Source: Agrocybe praecox
Taxonomy: Eukaryota; Basidiomycota; Agaricomycetes; Agaricales; Agrocybaceae
DNA length: 64,000 nt
Assembly: GCA_964017145.1 (NCBI GenBank)
Contig: OZ024845.1
Span: 2,542,001-2,606,000, forward strand
Direction of reading: 5' to 3'
This document shows positions 23,431-35,633 of this stretch, piece after piece (the first letter of the stretch is position 1; every line of letters begins with the position of its first letter). Under the pieces are notes generated by a model that saw only the letters and a list, made by a program, of their open reading frames with translations, was not told the origin of the DNA and did no database searches. Both the position numbers and the translations under genes were made by a program.

Positions 23431-25899
23431 ATTGAACATTGAATATTGGTCAGGCATATAGGACCTAGGCACAATGAGCGGCTAGCGTCTCTGAGATTGA
23501 CGCACCGGTACAAGAATCTCCTCTTCCGCATGTATTATACATACCTGCAACAACAACTTTCTATTCTAGCCCGGTATTTAAAAGACATTCATAGACGTAG
23601 TGGGGGTCATTGAAAGTAAATATCACATATGTGTCTGCTCAAAAATGCAAATATTCATGTCCAAATTGTCTTTTATATTTCTCTAACTTGATATTATGGC
23701 GCATATAAACCAGGGACCAGCTCTTACTTCCATATTAGAGACAGTGTATGTATCTAAAAAGGTCAAACTCGCACCAAGGTGCAGATATTTATGCCATATT
23801 TCTGTCATACACATAGCGATTTCTGGTCTAGAAAGATCTTTTCCATGAGTATATAATGCCATAGAATTAAATCTATTTATATATGTGTATATATCCATGC
23901 TTTTGTGATGGTGGTGCAATGACTTTGCTTGCATGAGCATGTGTCCAAAAGAAAAAGGTACAGTTGTCAGTTATTCCATATCTATGCCTTTATCAATGTT
24001 TTATAGAGCATCTTGGGCGCCTAAATACTATTCTCAATAGATATTGTGAGTAGCCAATATATAAATTACTAAAATAAGCCCAATCTGCAGGAGCTTAGTG
24101 TCATCCTGTCGTGATAAGAGGTGCCCACCAATTTTCACCAAAAAAAAACAGATAAATATCATAATATGCGACGGCGTGACTCTGGACGTGCTTGATTGGT
24201 CTCTTAAACTCGATATTGCTCTAACGGGAACTATTAAGAATACGATACAAAAATTTTGAGGGAGATCGGTTGAAGACCTGTGAAGGTATGCATCGGTAAG
24301 TCGTTTAACAATCAAATTATATGCACGTCGTCACAACAGTGACCATTGATACATCGTCTCAGCACTATTTAGTGAATATCGTCGGACATATATGCTCTAT
24401 TATCATACGGTTTTTTGCTTTACGTGCGGGCATTGTACGCTCTCCTACCCATTGTTAAACCTAAGAATTTGACCGAGTCTACCCTCCATAGTGTGACAAT
24501 CTCTCTATATCGCGAGCAGCTTCTCTGCACTGATTTCGATGCCTCACCCGCCAGTATTTAAGCTCGATATACGCCTATATACGGTGATGAGAGACTATAG
24601 CTTCCGCTTGAATGCATATATTTGATTCCTGTATGAAGTTATAGCTGCTGACATCCCTGCTTAACTTCCATGTATCAATCATTCATCCGAGGCCAGTTAC
24701 GACTCTCGATATGCGTTTCACCATGGCGTGAGTGCTTCGTTGGACGCATATAATACTGATAAACTCTTTTAGTGAAGAAATTTGGCACAAAAACATCATT
24801 AAAAATCACAGGAGATAGGTGGACTTGAAGTATAACCAGCATATTACTCAACCAAGGCTTCTCAGATCAAGATAATCAAGTATACTGTGGTACAGTATAT
24901 ACATGTACAGCTTTATAACTCCACATGAGGGGTAATTGAATGGTACAGAATGCCACAGGATGTGCATATATTTGGTAACCTGAGTGTTAGGACTAAATGA
25001 CCAGTACTGCGATATCTGTGGGTCCATATACTATGTAAAAGTGCTCAAAATTATATATAGTACGGATACATGTATACCTCACATCATTTGGCTGTAGTTA
25101 ACCAATCAGCATATCAGGAAGGTATCCAGTGGTGAAATGAGGAGGAAAACTACAAAAATACACATATATTTGGCATATTTGCCCTGAATAAATACTGTAG
25201 AATGCATGCATTGTATCTATGTGGTACACAGCATCTATTCAGCAGAAAAATACGAGGGAATTAGCTGAGGATTAAAGGAATAACGCTCGCCGTCGTTGCA
25301 GACAGCGAGCAAAGGTACATGAGAACGGGTTCCAGATTAGGAAGCGGCAGGACATCGGCGGAACAATGTGTAAGCACGTGGGAGCGTTGCCAGCACGGCG
25401 GCATGGGACGAGACGGACAATCCTGAATACATGCCGTGAGACCGCAAGATTGCACTGCCACAAATTTCGGCAAATCATGCCGCTTGAACGTTGACAGTCC
25501 CGGTTTCCATATGGATTTTTAAAATTTCCGACTCATTTGGAAATATTAATCAGCTTTGAGTAGCTTTTAAAACACTGGCCTTTACCGCTTTCCCTATTTA
25601 TTTTCTCTTCTATTTTTATTTCTCTTTATTAGCTACATGTAAGTATATATAATTTACTTTGTTTGCACCCGCTGTCCTGCGAAAGACAGATGGCGACCCA
25701 ATATATCCATTTTTTTTTGCAAATTGACACATCCCCTACAAGATACTTACAACCTTTACATTGACAAAGGGAATTGTTGAGAAAACAGGATTTAAAAAGA
25801 AATCTGAGATCGTTTTGGGCAAATTTAAGGGGCAAGCGGCATCATAATAACGCTCCAATTTTGCGAGGTCGTGCAGCCGCCGGTCCGCACAGCGACACT
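23431..25899. other. Long gene-poor AT-rich stretch
   Basis: No gene is supported over about 2.4 kb. A compositional island richer in G+C lies at 25,260-25,500, where a minus-strand reading 'GLTACIQDCPSRPMPPCWQR' is open for 70 codons; it may be a transposon remnant but I cannot name it. The 24,800-25,260 part, with many TATATA and GTACAT words, resembles LTR-like non-coding repeat sequence. Confidence 0.4.
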
Positions 25900-26380
25900 C
25901 ATATTTGGCAAGGTTGCGTATATGCACAACGAGGCAAAATTTGCACGTCGTTGTGCACGTACACGACCTCGCCAAATATCAGCGTTGATGTGCATGTACA
26001 CGAGCAAGTTAAATTTGAGCATCGTTGTGCACATACACAACCCCATCAAATATGAGCGTCGTTGTGCGCATACGCAACCTCGCCAAATATGAGCGTCGTT
26101 GTGCATGTACACGACCACACTAAATTTGAGCGTCGTTGTACGCATGCACAACCACGCCAAATATGAGCGTCGTTGTGCACATACACAATCACGTCAAATT
26201 TGAGCGTTGTTGTGCACATACACAAGCACCCCATATACCAGTGCGGTTGTGTAAATTCACAACCGCGCTCGCTTTTAGCGTGCTCGTGTATGTGCACAAC
26301 AGCGCTTATGTTTGGCGTGGTCGTGTACATGCACAACGATGCGCGAATTTTCCCTTGTTGTGCACATATACGACCTCGTT
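25900..26380. repeat. 37-bp minisatellite, 13 units, each with a palindromic core
   Basis: Thirteen units fill 481 bp exactly (units of 36 and 38 bp at the left, then eleven of 37). The consensus starts AAATATGAGCGTCGTTGTG, followed by a 4-6 bp centre and CACAACCACGCC. The TTGTG..CACAA arms make each unit a small hairpin. Central units are close to the consensus, while the last four are strongly diverged but keep the period. Both strands are open in long frames (for example minus 25,825-26,160), which follows from the repeat and is not evidence of coding. Confidence 0.9.
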
Positions 26381-26800
26381 TAAGGTGTCTTAATTCAAGG
26401 AGCCGCGTCACTATCCTTTCACAAAAGTGTATTCTTTTTGGTCATTATTCTAGCTATTTTCTTGGATCAAGAGGTGCTATATGCAGCGGTACAGCAGTAG
26501 ATTATAATTTATTCCCATATTAATAATTTAATGCAGGTGAATATCTGTATTTTATATTTGGTTTATATATTCTCATGTATTACCAGTACTTCGGTACCTA
26601 TACTGTAATGTTCGGGGCGCTCTTAGCATGATGGTACCGTGTGATGTATATACGCATGTACGGCCCATTAACCTGTCATATGTATATGGGCTTTATTCCC
26701 CGTTGGCCTTGTCGAAGTCCAAAAATAGAGCATCATCCAACATTATGATCCTCTTCACTTCACCTTCTCAATTCTCTTATTGTTGCTGTCGAATTACAAT
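26381..26800. other. Spacer, possible LTR-like remnant
   Basis: The stretch 26,600-26,740 (TGTAATGTTCGGGGCGC.. to ..GGCTTTATTCCCC) has the feel of a retroelement LTR, but no second copy, primer-binding site or target-site duplication is visible. Confidence 0.3.
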
Positions 26801-28120
26801 GTCCTAAGCAAACACCCGTCGAACACCTCGATACGTCCATTGGCCTCTACTTTGTGGACCTCACACCAAGTGACTTATATCGAGGACAACGCGTTGAACT
26901 TGATATCGACAAGGCTTTGTACCGATTTTCAGTCACGGTATGCATACCAGGGAATCCTGGCCTCGATCTTCACATCCCAGCGTACTTCATCCACCGCTTT
27001 CTGAATTATGCGCTGTAGGACCTCAATAGATTGTCCTGCGTTGTCAAATTGGGCAATTCACGAGCATTAATTACGCAAATAATGCACCAAAGTCAACTGC
27101 GACCCTCGGATCAAAATGGAGCGTTGTCAAGTGTGGAAAACTTGCTTCTGGGATCGCTTTTCTCGCGTCTGTGCTCCTCGGCGCGTCGAAATATCATGCA
27201 CATCATCGATCCCAACACCTCAAATCACGTCCCACTCAACCCCTCCTTTCTTCGCGCTTTCAATCCCTTCCACCTGAACCAGCCAAGCAACACGTCGAAC
27301 TCAAATTCGCCCGTCATTGGTTCGCATGTAATGCGGATTTGGGTGTCCGTCTCGAGTATTGGTTTGCCATCTTGCGGACCCCACCAACTGCTGGCTTTAA
27401 TAACATTCCCCGGCGAGTCCGCAAATCGTATCGCTTGGTGGATCTCAAATGGTCGATTACATCGCATCGAGCAGAGATGCCTATCCCATTCCGCCTTTCG
27501 CTAGCACCCATCGTCTCGCTCTCGTTGTCATCACCCTTGCCCCACATTTCTTAATACTTATGCATTAGTGGGATCACTACTTCTCCTCTTGGCACCCACT
27601 ATCGCACAACTGGCCGTTCTTCGTTGCTATAGTCATCATCGTCTCTCTCTGATTGTGCGTGACCCCCGCCAGCAAGTGTAGTCCAGATGGTGGTTCCCTT
27701 TGGGTATAGAAGGCGGATGTTCGAGCTTACTATAGTCTTGAAAATGACGTGAGTGGATTTTTTACAAAATTTACATATGCAACTTATGTATTAGTTGGAT
27801 CTCAGGCTCCTCGATGTTCGATAGTCAGAGTCTGGCGATGGCAGACTTGGACATGCGACCTTCGAATCCCATCTGCTCAAATGACGAATATGACGATTTG
27901 AATATTCATTTGGCGTTGTATCAACTCGACGCCATTTATCATACATACACGCTCCAAACTACGCTCCATCCACTAGTCAACATGTCCCGCCCATTCGGCC
28001 AATAATCTTTCCCACTTCTTTGTTGTGTACTTCAAGAATATCACGCTGATCTGAGCGGCTGTGCATTCAACAACTTGTGGTAGAACTGTAGGCGGATATG
28101 CAACCTCGTCGTTTGGTGTC
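26800..28120. repeat. Dispersed ~1.3-kb repeat, copy A
   Basis: This segment aligns collinearly, in the same orientation, with 37,400-38,830. Shared landmarks include CATCTTCACATCCCAG-type (26,970 / 37,530), 'GAGCGTT..GATCG.TTTTC.TCGCGTCT' (27,120 / 37,670), 'CCCACCAACTGC', 'GAGTCCGCAAATCGTAT.G.TTGGTGGATCTC' (27,415 / 38,040), TTTCGCTAGCACCCATC, 'TCGTTGTCATCACCCT.GCCCCACATTTC' and GCTCCTCGATGTTCGATA (27,805 / 38,446). The minus strand keeps short coding-like runs ('VDEVRWDVKIEAR'), so an old duplicated gene on the minus strand is possible, but stops interrupt it in both copies. Confidence 0.75.
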
Positions 28121-31100
28121 TAGGAACCTGTTGGCTGCGCTCGACAAATAGACTGCTGCCTACACTCAAATTCCGACCCCTCTCAAAGGAGCAGAGATGG
28201 GAGGCCTCTTTGCGTTAGCCAAGAAACCCGGATCTTTCAGCGGAAACGTCCGGTTTAGATTGAGCTGGCCATGTCATATTGTGGTTGAGTTTGCCTACGA
28301 ATGAATTTGCCCCGCAAATGAATGAATCCGCAGGTCTTTCGTTTCTTACGTTTCGAAGACTCCTGCAGTGCTGACCATTTCATGTTGACTATCCGTAGAT
28401 TCCATCCTTCTCATACCAAAGTTCATCATCAAACATACCTATCAGTACACACATACCATTGTCTTCATCAGCGATGTATACACGAGACGCTTATTATTTC
28501 CTCGAACCTCAACTATGTAAACGGCGTCAGCCATTTTTGCCTGGTCTTTTATGGTCTTTTAAGAACTTTCACCCGCGTTCCTCAGGCTCGCGCGTCTGTA
28601 TGCCTAGAGCCAAGATCGCTTGTAAGACCGTCAATGCGTTGAGCGCTAATCATTGTGCTATCAGACCGGGTGGCATCCCAGAGAAACAAAACTGACGTGA
28701 GACCATTTGGTGCCGAATTCCACTTCAGAAGATTGACTGTTCGTATTTCTTTCTTTTGCTTCCGATTTGCGTAGTAGTCTTCATCCTTGTTGGAACGTGA
28801 TAGAGTACATCATCTAATGATAATGATTGAAAAACAAACGATTAACTTTCAACGTAGCCAGAAAAACTAGGCATATCGAAGAAAGGAATGAATACATTCA
28901 TCAATCAGGAAGGGACCTAATCTACGTGAAAGTGCCAGAATTAAATATTAAGTTATTGTTCAATGCCAGCATTAACATGATTTGCACCACCGAAAGACTT
29001 TGAACCTTGAAAGAAGTCGCGGTGTAGTCAGCTTAGAACATCGAATATCGACCTGGCTCGCTATTTATTTGACACTAAACCAACAGCCAGAAAGAAAAAG
29101 CCGCATGAGAAGTGCTATTTCCGTGCCAAAATGCATGAAATTCGACGCCGCGTTGGCTCGAAAGTCGGACCTAGGCGTGTATCGAGGCCCGAGGGGATTC
29201 TTCGACAATTCACGCAGTGGTATGAGCCTTCGTTTGCGTGAATCTCTAGTGGTGTAGTAACACTGGAATCTAGCAAAAAAAAAAAAAAACAACCAGAAGG
29301 CGACATTTGAGAGGACATATCCGCGCACAAGTTAAAAAATCGGGCACATTTTTATATTCTTTGCGACCTGAGGTCTGAGACCCAAGACTTCATCCAACAG
29401 AGTCTCGTAGCATCCGCTGACAATCATTGAAAAGGTTCGGGAAAGCGTCGTCCTTCGGCAAATGTTGATTTCGCGCCAAAGCTGCTTTGAGGTGAGTCAT
29501 GAGATACTGAGATCTGAAGTCGTGTACAGATACTACTAAAATTCAAGGCCACCTAGGTGGAAATGGTCATTTTTGGCTTCATTTTAGAGAAAGTCCTCTT
29601 ACATGTGCAAGTACCCTGATCGAGAGTCATTTCCTGATGCCTGCTTGGTTTGGTGCTAAGCGAACCAGATAGAAAATTGGGGTTGCTCCTGGCCGCCTGG
29701 GAACGTGTTCTCAGGCTCCTTTCTGTCGAGACTCGACGTTTCTTGGCTTCTAAAAATAAACCTACGATGATTATACAACACCTCGTGTCTATGCCGTTAT
29801 GTGTCAGCCAAAAGAGAAGCTCCCGCATTCGCGTCGACATAGAATGTAAGACCCGTATTTTGGACATCCCCTTCTCCTATGTGTTGTTGTCGCAGACTCC
29901 GAATCTATGGCAGCGTTTCTAAGAATCCATGTGAATTTCAGTTCACGTTGAGACGATACGATGGACTTACCGAACGCGGAGTACCAACTGGTGACTGTAT
30001 CCATAGCATACACATCCAACACGTCTATATAGTGTAGTTGTGATCTATGTGTAAGAAAGGAATGCCCGACTCAGTAAGCAGTGCTTTTCACACTAATTAA
30101 TTATATCGATCACTTACCAAACTTTCCGGCGATTCTGAGGTTCCAATGACGAGTTCGTACTGGAGGCTTGTTCAGTAGGTCGCTTAATATGACTTTCTTT
30201 GAATGATCTCCCGAACTGTGTGATCCAACGTACTGGTGTCAAATGAGGACGCTCGTCTTCGAGCCTGAAGGTTCTTGAGTATGACCCACTCATCTGGTTC
30301 GCGTACTTCGCTATCTAATCTCGTCGGAGGTGATACTTACTATCTCGTATGTCGTCTGTCGCCTCGCCTTGGTCGGCATCTGCAGATGGGTATGGCAAAC
30401 CTCCTTGCGTCGGTCACTCTCCCTTCTTGTGATTATACGCGAAACATCCATCTCTGTATTTGGACAGCACAAGTACTGTGATAGTGCTTATCGCTTTTTT
30501 TTTCCAGAAAGAATGCTTCGCTCTGAGGCACCTGCTAGCGTGTAGTCGGCGGGTCATTTGGGAGTACTGTTTTCTGTAAATCAAGGTAAGGGTTGGTGAG
30601 TAACATTTATGACGGAAAGAATGATGTACAGAGGCTTCAAATATCCTCATCCTTCGGTACAACAATATCTGTTGGAGGACCTGGGGTGGACACCAACATT
30701 TGGCTTTTGAAAAAGGGCTGAGCAGTGAGTGGAGCATAGAAGATTCGGAAGTTATTCCTGGTCGAATATCCAGGATCTCGGAATTTGAATGTGACAAGAA
30801 ACGGCGTCGAAACCTGATGCCTAAGTCCGATCTTACAGTCCATTGAAGCGTGAAGGTAAGAGATATTAGCTGGAAAATGCCATATAAACGCATTAGTAAA
30901 CTGGAAGTCCACGACGTGCAGCAAGGTATATGTGCATACCTATTCCACACGGCCTCATTCTCGTGAATTTCTCCGTCGATATGTTCCTATACGTTCTTGT
31001 GCATTCCCTTCTGCCTGCATCTCCTCCCGACTCTTCTCCGTCGATACTCTGCTTTAACGCTTTGTCGAAGAATCCTACTCCTACCTGAATGATCTCCGTG

Positions 31101-32117
31101 AACCTTCATTCTCGCGCCCAATGTGGTTCAACTCACCATCAAGCAAAGTTGGGTACTCTGCGCATCTCGTCCGTCCTTCGATTGTTAATTAACGCAGTGG
31201 CATTGGTCATCTCTACTCGCTCCTGTTCTCGTCAACGGTCAACGCCGCCCGGTAAGCCTTGTTCATTGATAAGATTTATCATTCACCCCATTCTTTGCGC
31301 GCGAATGTTGCTGGACAATCGTCCGTAGTCGTCACACAATCCATTTAGTCCGCCTCATTCCGCATTAACTAAATCTCAAGCCTCGAATATTATGAACGAA
31401 ATCACGCCCGTGTTACTTTGGCTACTGCTGACTTCATGACACGATCGGTGGGGGTAACAGAATGAGTGGCAGGTCGGTGCTGCCTGTTCAACTTTGTTGG
31501 ATACCTCTTCATTGTATCCCAGATTCCTACATTTTCCAAAATGTCATACGGACGTAGATCTGATTTTGAATATGTTAGGATGCAGGGCGAGCAAAGCAGG
31601 CTACATAACTCACCACCTCTGGTGCAAACTCCCGTGCATCACCACCGCCAACTTCAAGACGCCATACCACCGATACTTTTCCGATCTCGCTGGTAGACCT
31701 AGTTATTCATGCATTCCGCCCATCACCTATACAGTGGTTCCAAGTCTGACACGATTTTTTTTTGGAGGCGGCAAACATCAGAGTCAATGATCGCTTGAAC
31801 GGCGGTCCATGCTTTGAGTATGGTAAAACATCTCGGTGGGCATTGTCTTTGTGGGCTTGTGTGCAAAGGTACAGAAACCTGACCCGCGTTTGAAGGAACA
31901 ATCATCTTGAGTAAGTGTCTAATAGTGCGAAAATTTTGTTCGAGATTGTTCACCGACGGTGGTAGTGGTGGAAGGGACAAAGTACGGAACATGTAGCCGA
32001 ATTCGGAAAGGCAAAGGTCACTCAACTGTCACTGAGGTGTTGTTACTCACATTCATCGCCGCAATCGATCCTTGTCTCTTTCACTTTCGTTGCTCGATCC
32101 AAAGTATCTCTTACACA
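28121..32117. other. Gene-poor region with fragments on the minus strand
   Basis: The best coding-like piece is minus 30,924-30,637 (95 codons, 'GLRHQVSTPFLVTFKFRDPG', 'QMLVSTPGPPTDIVVPKDED'), which has the texture of a real exon but cannot be extended cleanly. Minus ORFs at 29,553-30,022 may belong to the same decayed gene. A plus-strand reading at 28,459-28,695 ('SRVCMPRAKIACKTVNALSA') is also unassigned. A pure A run is at about 29,276-29,290. Confidence 0.3.
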
Positions 32118-35100
32118 ATGTCTGCAGCAGCGATCTCTCGTGAACATTACGCACAAATTCGCGGGAACTTTGGCCGCTTCCGTATTCTCACTATCGGCCG
32201 ACGCAACTCGGGCAAAATGACTGTCCTGCAGAGAGTCTGCAACACCACTGAGAAGCCAGCGATAATAAACAAGAAGGGGAAGCAGGTGAGCACACATCAT
32301 GTTTGCGCATTTCATATTTCTCACTGCTTGGGTCTAGATGACGCCGGACGATCACGTCCTTGCGCCAACGATTGAGGTCAGCCTTACCTGTATGCCCCGC
32401 GGAGATCTGGGCTGAATGAGGATCTCAGCGAGGAATACACGAGATCGATGACGAGATGGTCTTCAAGACCAATAGGAAATTCGTGTTTCATGACTCTAGG
32501 GGATTCGAGAGTGGTGGGGCGGACGAGCTAAAAATAGTGCAGGATTTTATCAATAGGTGTTCGCAAGAAATGAGGTTGAATGACCAATTACACGCCATCT
32601 GGTATTGTACTCACAGTGTTTCAAGATTCATGATCTCATTATCATTGAAAATAGGTATTGCATTCCGGTCGACAATGCAAGGCCTGTAACACATGCAGAG
32701 AAACAATTTTTCTCAGAATGCGGAACAGGAAAAGGTGAGCCTTATTCAAATATTTTATGTAAATATTTTTGACTGTACATAGTTCCTGTTGTTGTTATTT
32801 TCACCAAGATGCATGTTAAAGATGCAGAAGAGTGGGAAAAGGACAATGACAAAACTGATAATCAGCTTCGAACTTCTGCAATTGAGGAAGTAGAGACAGG
32901 TGCATGGGCAGAGTTGCAGAAATTAAAGTATCCTCCATCAGCACGAGTCTACCTGGGAGGTAATGTCTATTTATGCAAACAGTATCTTCAGTATATATGG
33001 CTCAACAAAGAAACTGATAGAAATCAAGCCTGAGGACATCAAGTGTGATGTTCTCATACAAAGCACCTTGAATTCTCTGGATGATGAGAATCTACGTCTG
33101 TTATTGGTCATAACACAGCAGGCAAATTTGGAGCAATGTATGAAAAAGGCATTTGACAGGTATTGATCCTTAGATTTGAGGATATTTAATATGCATGGAA
33201 CATGGCACTAATATGGTATTTAATAGTTATGCAATGCATGGGCTATCAAGTGATATAGATTTGGCCAAAACACTTGAATATTTTCCTTATACAAGGGTAT
33301 GTCTTTTATTGAATGTTTTGGTAATAAACTTGTATATTAATTATATATTTGGAGGAATTTTGGCTGGTAAACATGCATGATATAGTTAAATTTGTATTTG
33401 GCTAATAATTGTTCTCCTGTCTATGTCTCCTTGATAGCGTGTGTGTGACATTCATTCTCTTTTGTGTTTCTGCAGCATCTTATTCCTCCTGTCTATGTCT
33501 CCTTGATAGCTTGTGCGTGACATTCATTCTCTTTTGTGTTTCTGCAGCATCTTATTTCTCCTGTCTATGTCTCCTTGATAGGATGTGCGTGACATTGATT
33601 CTCCTTTGTGTTTCTGCAGCATCTTATTCCTCCTGTCTATGTCTCCTTGATAGCTTGTGCGTGACATTCATTCTCCTTTGTGTTTCTGCAGCATCTTATT
33701 CCTCCTGTCTATGTCTCCTTGATAGGGTGTGCGTGACATTCATTCTCCTTTGTGTTTCTGCAGCATCTTATTCCTCCTGTCTATGTCTCCTTGATAGTAT
33801 GTGCGTGACATTCATTCTCCTTTGTGTTTCTGCAGCATCTTATTCCTCCTGTCTATGTCTCCTTGATAGGGTGTGCGTGACATTCATTCTCCTTTGTGTT
33901 TCTGCAGCATCTTATTCCTCCTGTCTATGTCTCCTTGATAGGGTGTGCGTGACATTCATTCTCCTTTGTGTTTCTGCAGCATCTTATTCCTCCTGTCTAT
34001 GTGTCCTTGATAGTATGTGCGTGACATTCATTCTCCTTTGTGTTTCTGCAGCATCTTATTCCTCCTGTCTATGTCTCCTTGATAGCATGTGTGTGACATT
34101 CATTCTCCTTTGTGTTTCTGCAGCATCTTATTCCTCCTGTCTATGTCTCCTTGATAGTATGTGCGTGACATTCATTCTCCTTTGTGTTTCTGCAGCATCT
34201 TATTCCTCCTGTCTATGTCTCCTTGATAGGATGTGTGTGACATTCATTCTTCTTCGTGTTTCTGCAGCATCTTATTCCTCCTGTCTATGTCTCCTTGATA
34301 GGGTGTGCGTGGCATTCATTCTCCTTTGTGTTTCTGCAACATCTTATTCATCCTGTCTATGTCTCCTTGATAGTATGTGCGTGACATTCATTCTCCTTTG
34401 TGTTTCTGCAGCATCTTATTCCACCTGTCTATGTCTCCTTGATAGCACGTGCGTGGCATTCATTCTCCTTTGTGTTTCTGCAGCATCTTATTCCTCCTGT
34501 CTATGTCTCCTTGATAGGATGTGCGTGACATTCATTCTCCTTTGTGTTTCTGCAGCATCTTATTCCTCCTGTCTATGTCTCCTTGATAGTATGTGCGTGA
34601 CATTGATTCTCCTTTGTGTTTCTGCAGCATCTTATTCCTCCTGTCTATGTCTCCTTGATAGCATGTGCGTGACATTCATTCTCCTTTGTGTTTCTGCAGC
34701 ATCTTATTCTTCTTGTCTATGTCTTCTTGATAGAATGTGTGTAGTATTCATTCTTCTTTGCATTTCTGCAGCATCTTATTGCTGCTGGCTGCATTCCTTT
34801 TGACAGAGTGTATGCACAATTTGTCACTTTTCATCTCCTATCAAAGCTTACATCCTATATTTGCTTCTTCAGCAAAAACTAGCAACCAATATCCAACTTG
34901 TTGCTGAACTCAAAGTAATCATTCAAATTGTGTTAAATATTAAACTCATTTAATTCATTTTTGTTATCATTAGTTCCATAGTCTATTTGGCTCAGATCAA
35001 GAGCAATTACTCTGCTCAGCTATATGTTTGCTTGTATTCTCTTGAATGCTCGTATACAATCTGACATATTCTTTTAGGCTCTATATTATGCTCAGAACAC

Positions 35101-35633
35101 ATTTTTTATTTATTCAATACATACCCTAAAATTCCATTGCCTACTTACTTTTTGCACACCTTAGGAATTTATGAACACTATGTTCATTCAAAAATATTGC
35201 TTGCTGTTTCAGTTACATTATCATCACAAAGTGGTCGGTCATCTCATTATTTTAAAGTTTTACCTTTTATTCACAGCAATAATTGAAACACAAGTATTGG
35301 AGGGGAAAAAAAACTGGCAAAAGAAATTGAAACACAAGATAGGGCAGTTACTTGAACCACATTGTATGTGAATTTATTTTATGTTTAAACTTTAAACATC
35401 ATTTTAGCATTGATTTCATGTCTTTTTTTGTAAGCCAAAGCAAACAGTTCTGAAGCATTGAAAGATGCTATATGGAAAATCATAATAGACCATCGCCTCT
35501 GTATGTCTTTTTCTTACCCCTTTATATCACCAATTACTTACACTTTTTTATAGCTCTGGACAATCTTGCAGAAGAAATACAAGAAGCCAAGGCTTCTGCT
35601 ACTGCTGAAGAAGAAGCAAACAAGACCAACTAA
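32118..35633 (+). CDS. G-domain (AIG1/septin-like) P-loop GTPase with a giant repeat-filled intron
   Basis: Exons that close in phase are 32,118-32,285, 32,338-32,376, 32,429-32,601, 32,655-32,734, 32,783-32,959, 33,021-33,159, 33,227-33,296, 34,772-34,807, 34,873-34,914 and, at the 3' end, 35,165-35,230, 35,277-35,363, 35,441-35,500 and 35,554-35,633 (TAA). The part between 34,915 and 35,164 is unresolved. The P-loop is 'GRRNSGKM'; after it come 'FHDSRGFESGG' (G3-like), 'DQLHAIWYCIPVDNARPV' and 'VPVVVIFTKMH' (G4-like TKxD position). The C-terminus is a helix 'DNLAEEIQEAKASATAEEEA'. This is the small Agaricomycete GTPase family with long C-terminal helical part; cellular role unknown. Walker A ends GKM where GK[ST] is usual. 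The 33,297-34,771 intron holds the 72-bp array described separately. Confidence 0.75.
33404..34771. repeat. 72-bp tandem array, 19 units, carrying repeated splice-site sequences
   Basis: Nineteen nearly identical 72-bp units fill the intron of the GTPase gene. Each has TTTGTGTTTCTGCAG (acceptor) followed by CATCTTATTCCTCCTGTC, TATGTCTCCTTGATAG, two variable bases, then TGTGCGTGACATTCATTCTC. The real downstream exon at 34,772 begins CATCTTATTGCTGCTGGCTG and ends GACAGA/GTGTAT, so each unit appears to be a derived copy of this intron-exon-intron boundary. Because 72 is a multiple of three, one frame stays open for 464 codons (33,409-34,803; 24-residue repeat 'SYSSCLCLLDSMCVTFILLC..'). I consider that frame a by-product, though translation cannot be excluded. 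Confidence 0.9.

Noticed and set aside
25900..26380. CRISPR-like array (37-bp repeats)
   Set aside because: The units are contiguous with no unique spacers, and the genome is eukaryotic by its introns.
25825..26411. Several 80-120 codon ORFs on both strands
   Set aside because: They are reading frames through a 37-bp minisatellite and shift frame with each unit; both strands being open is a repeat effect.
26600..26740. Solo LTR
   Set aside because: It begins TG-like and is AT-rich, but no second copy or target-site duplication could be found by eye.
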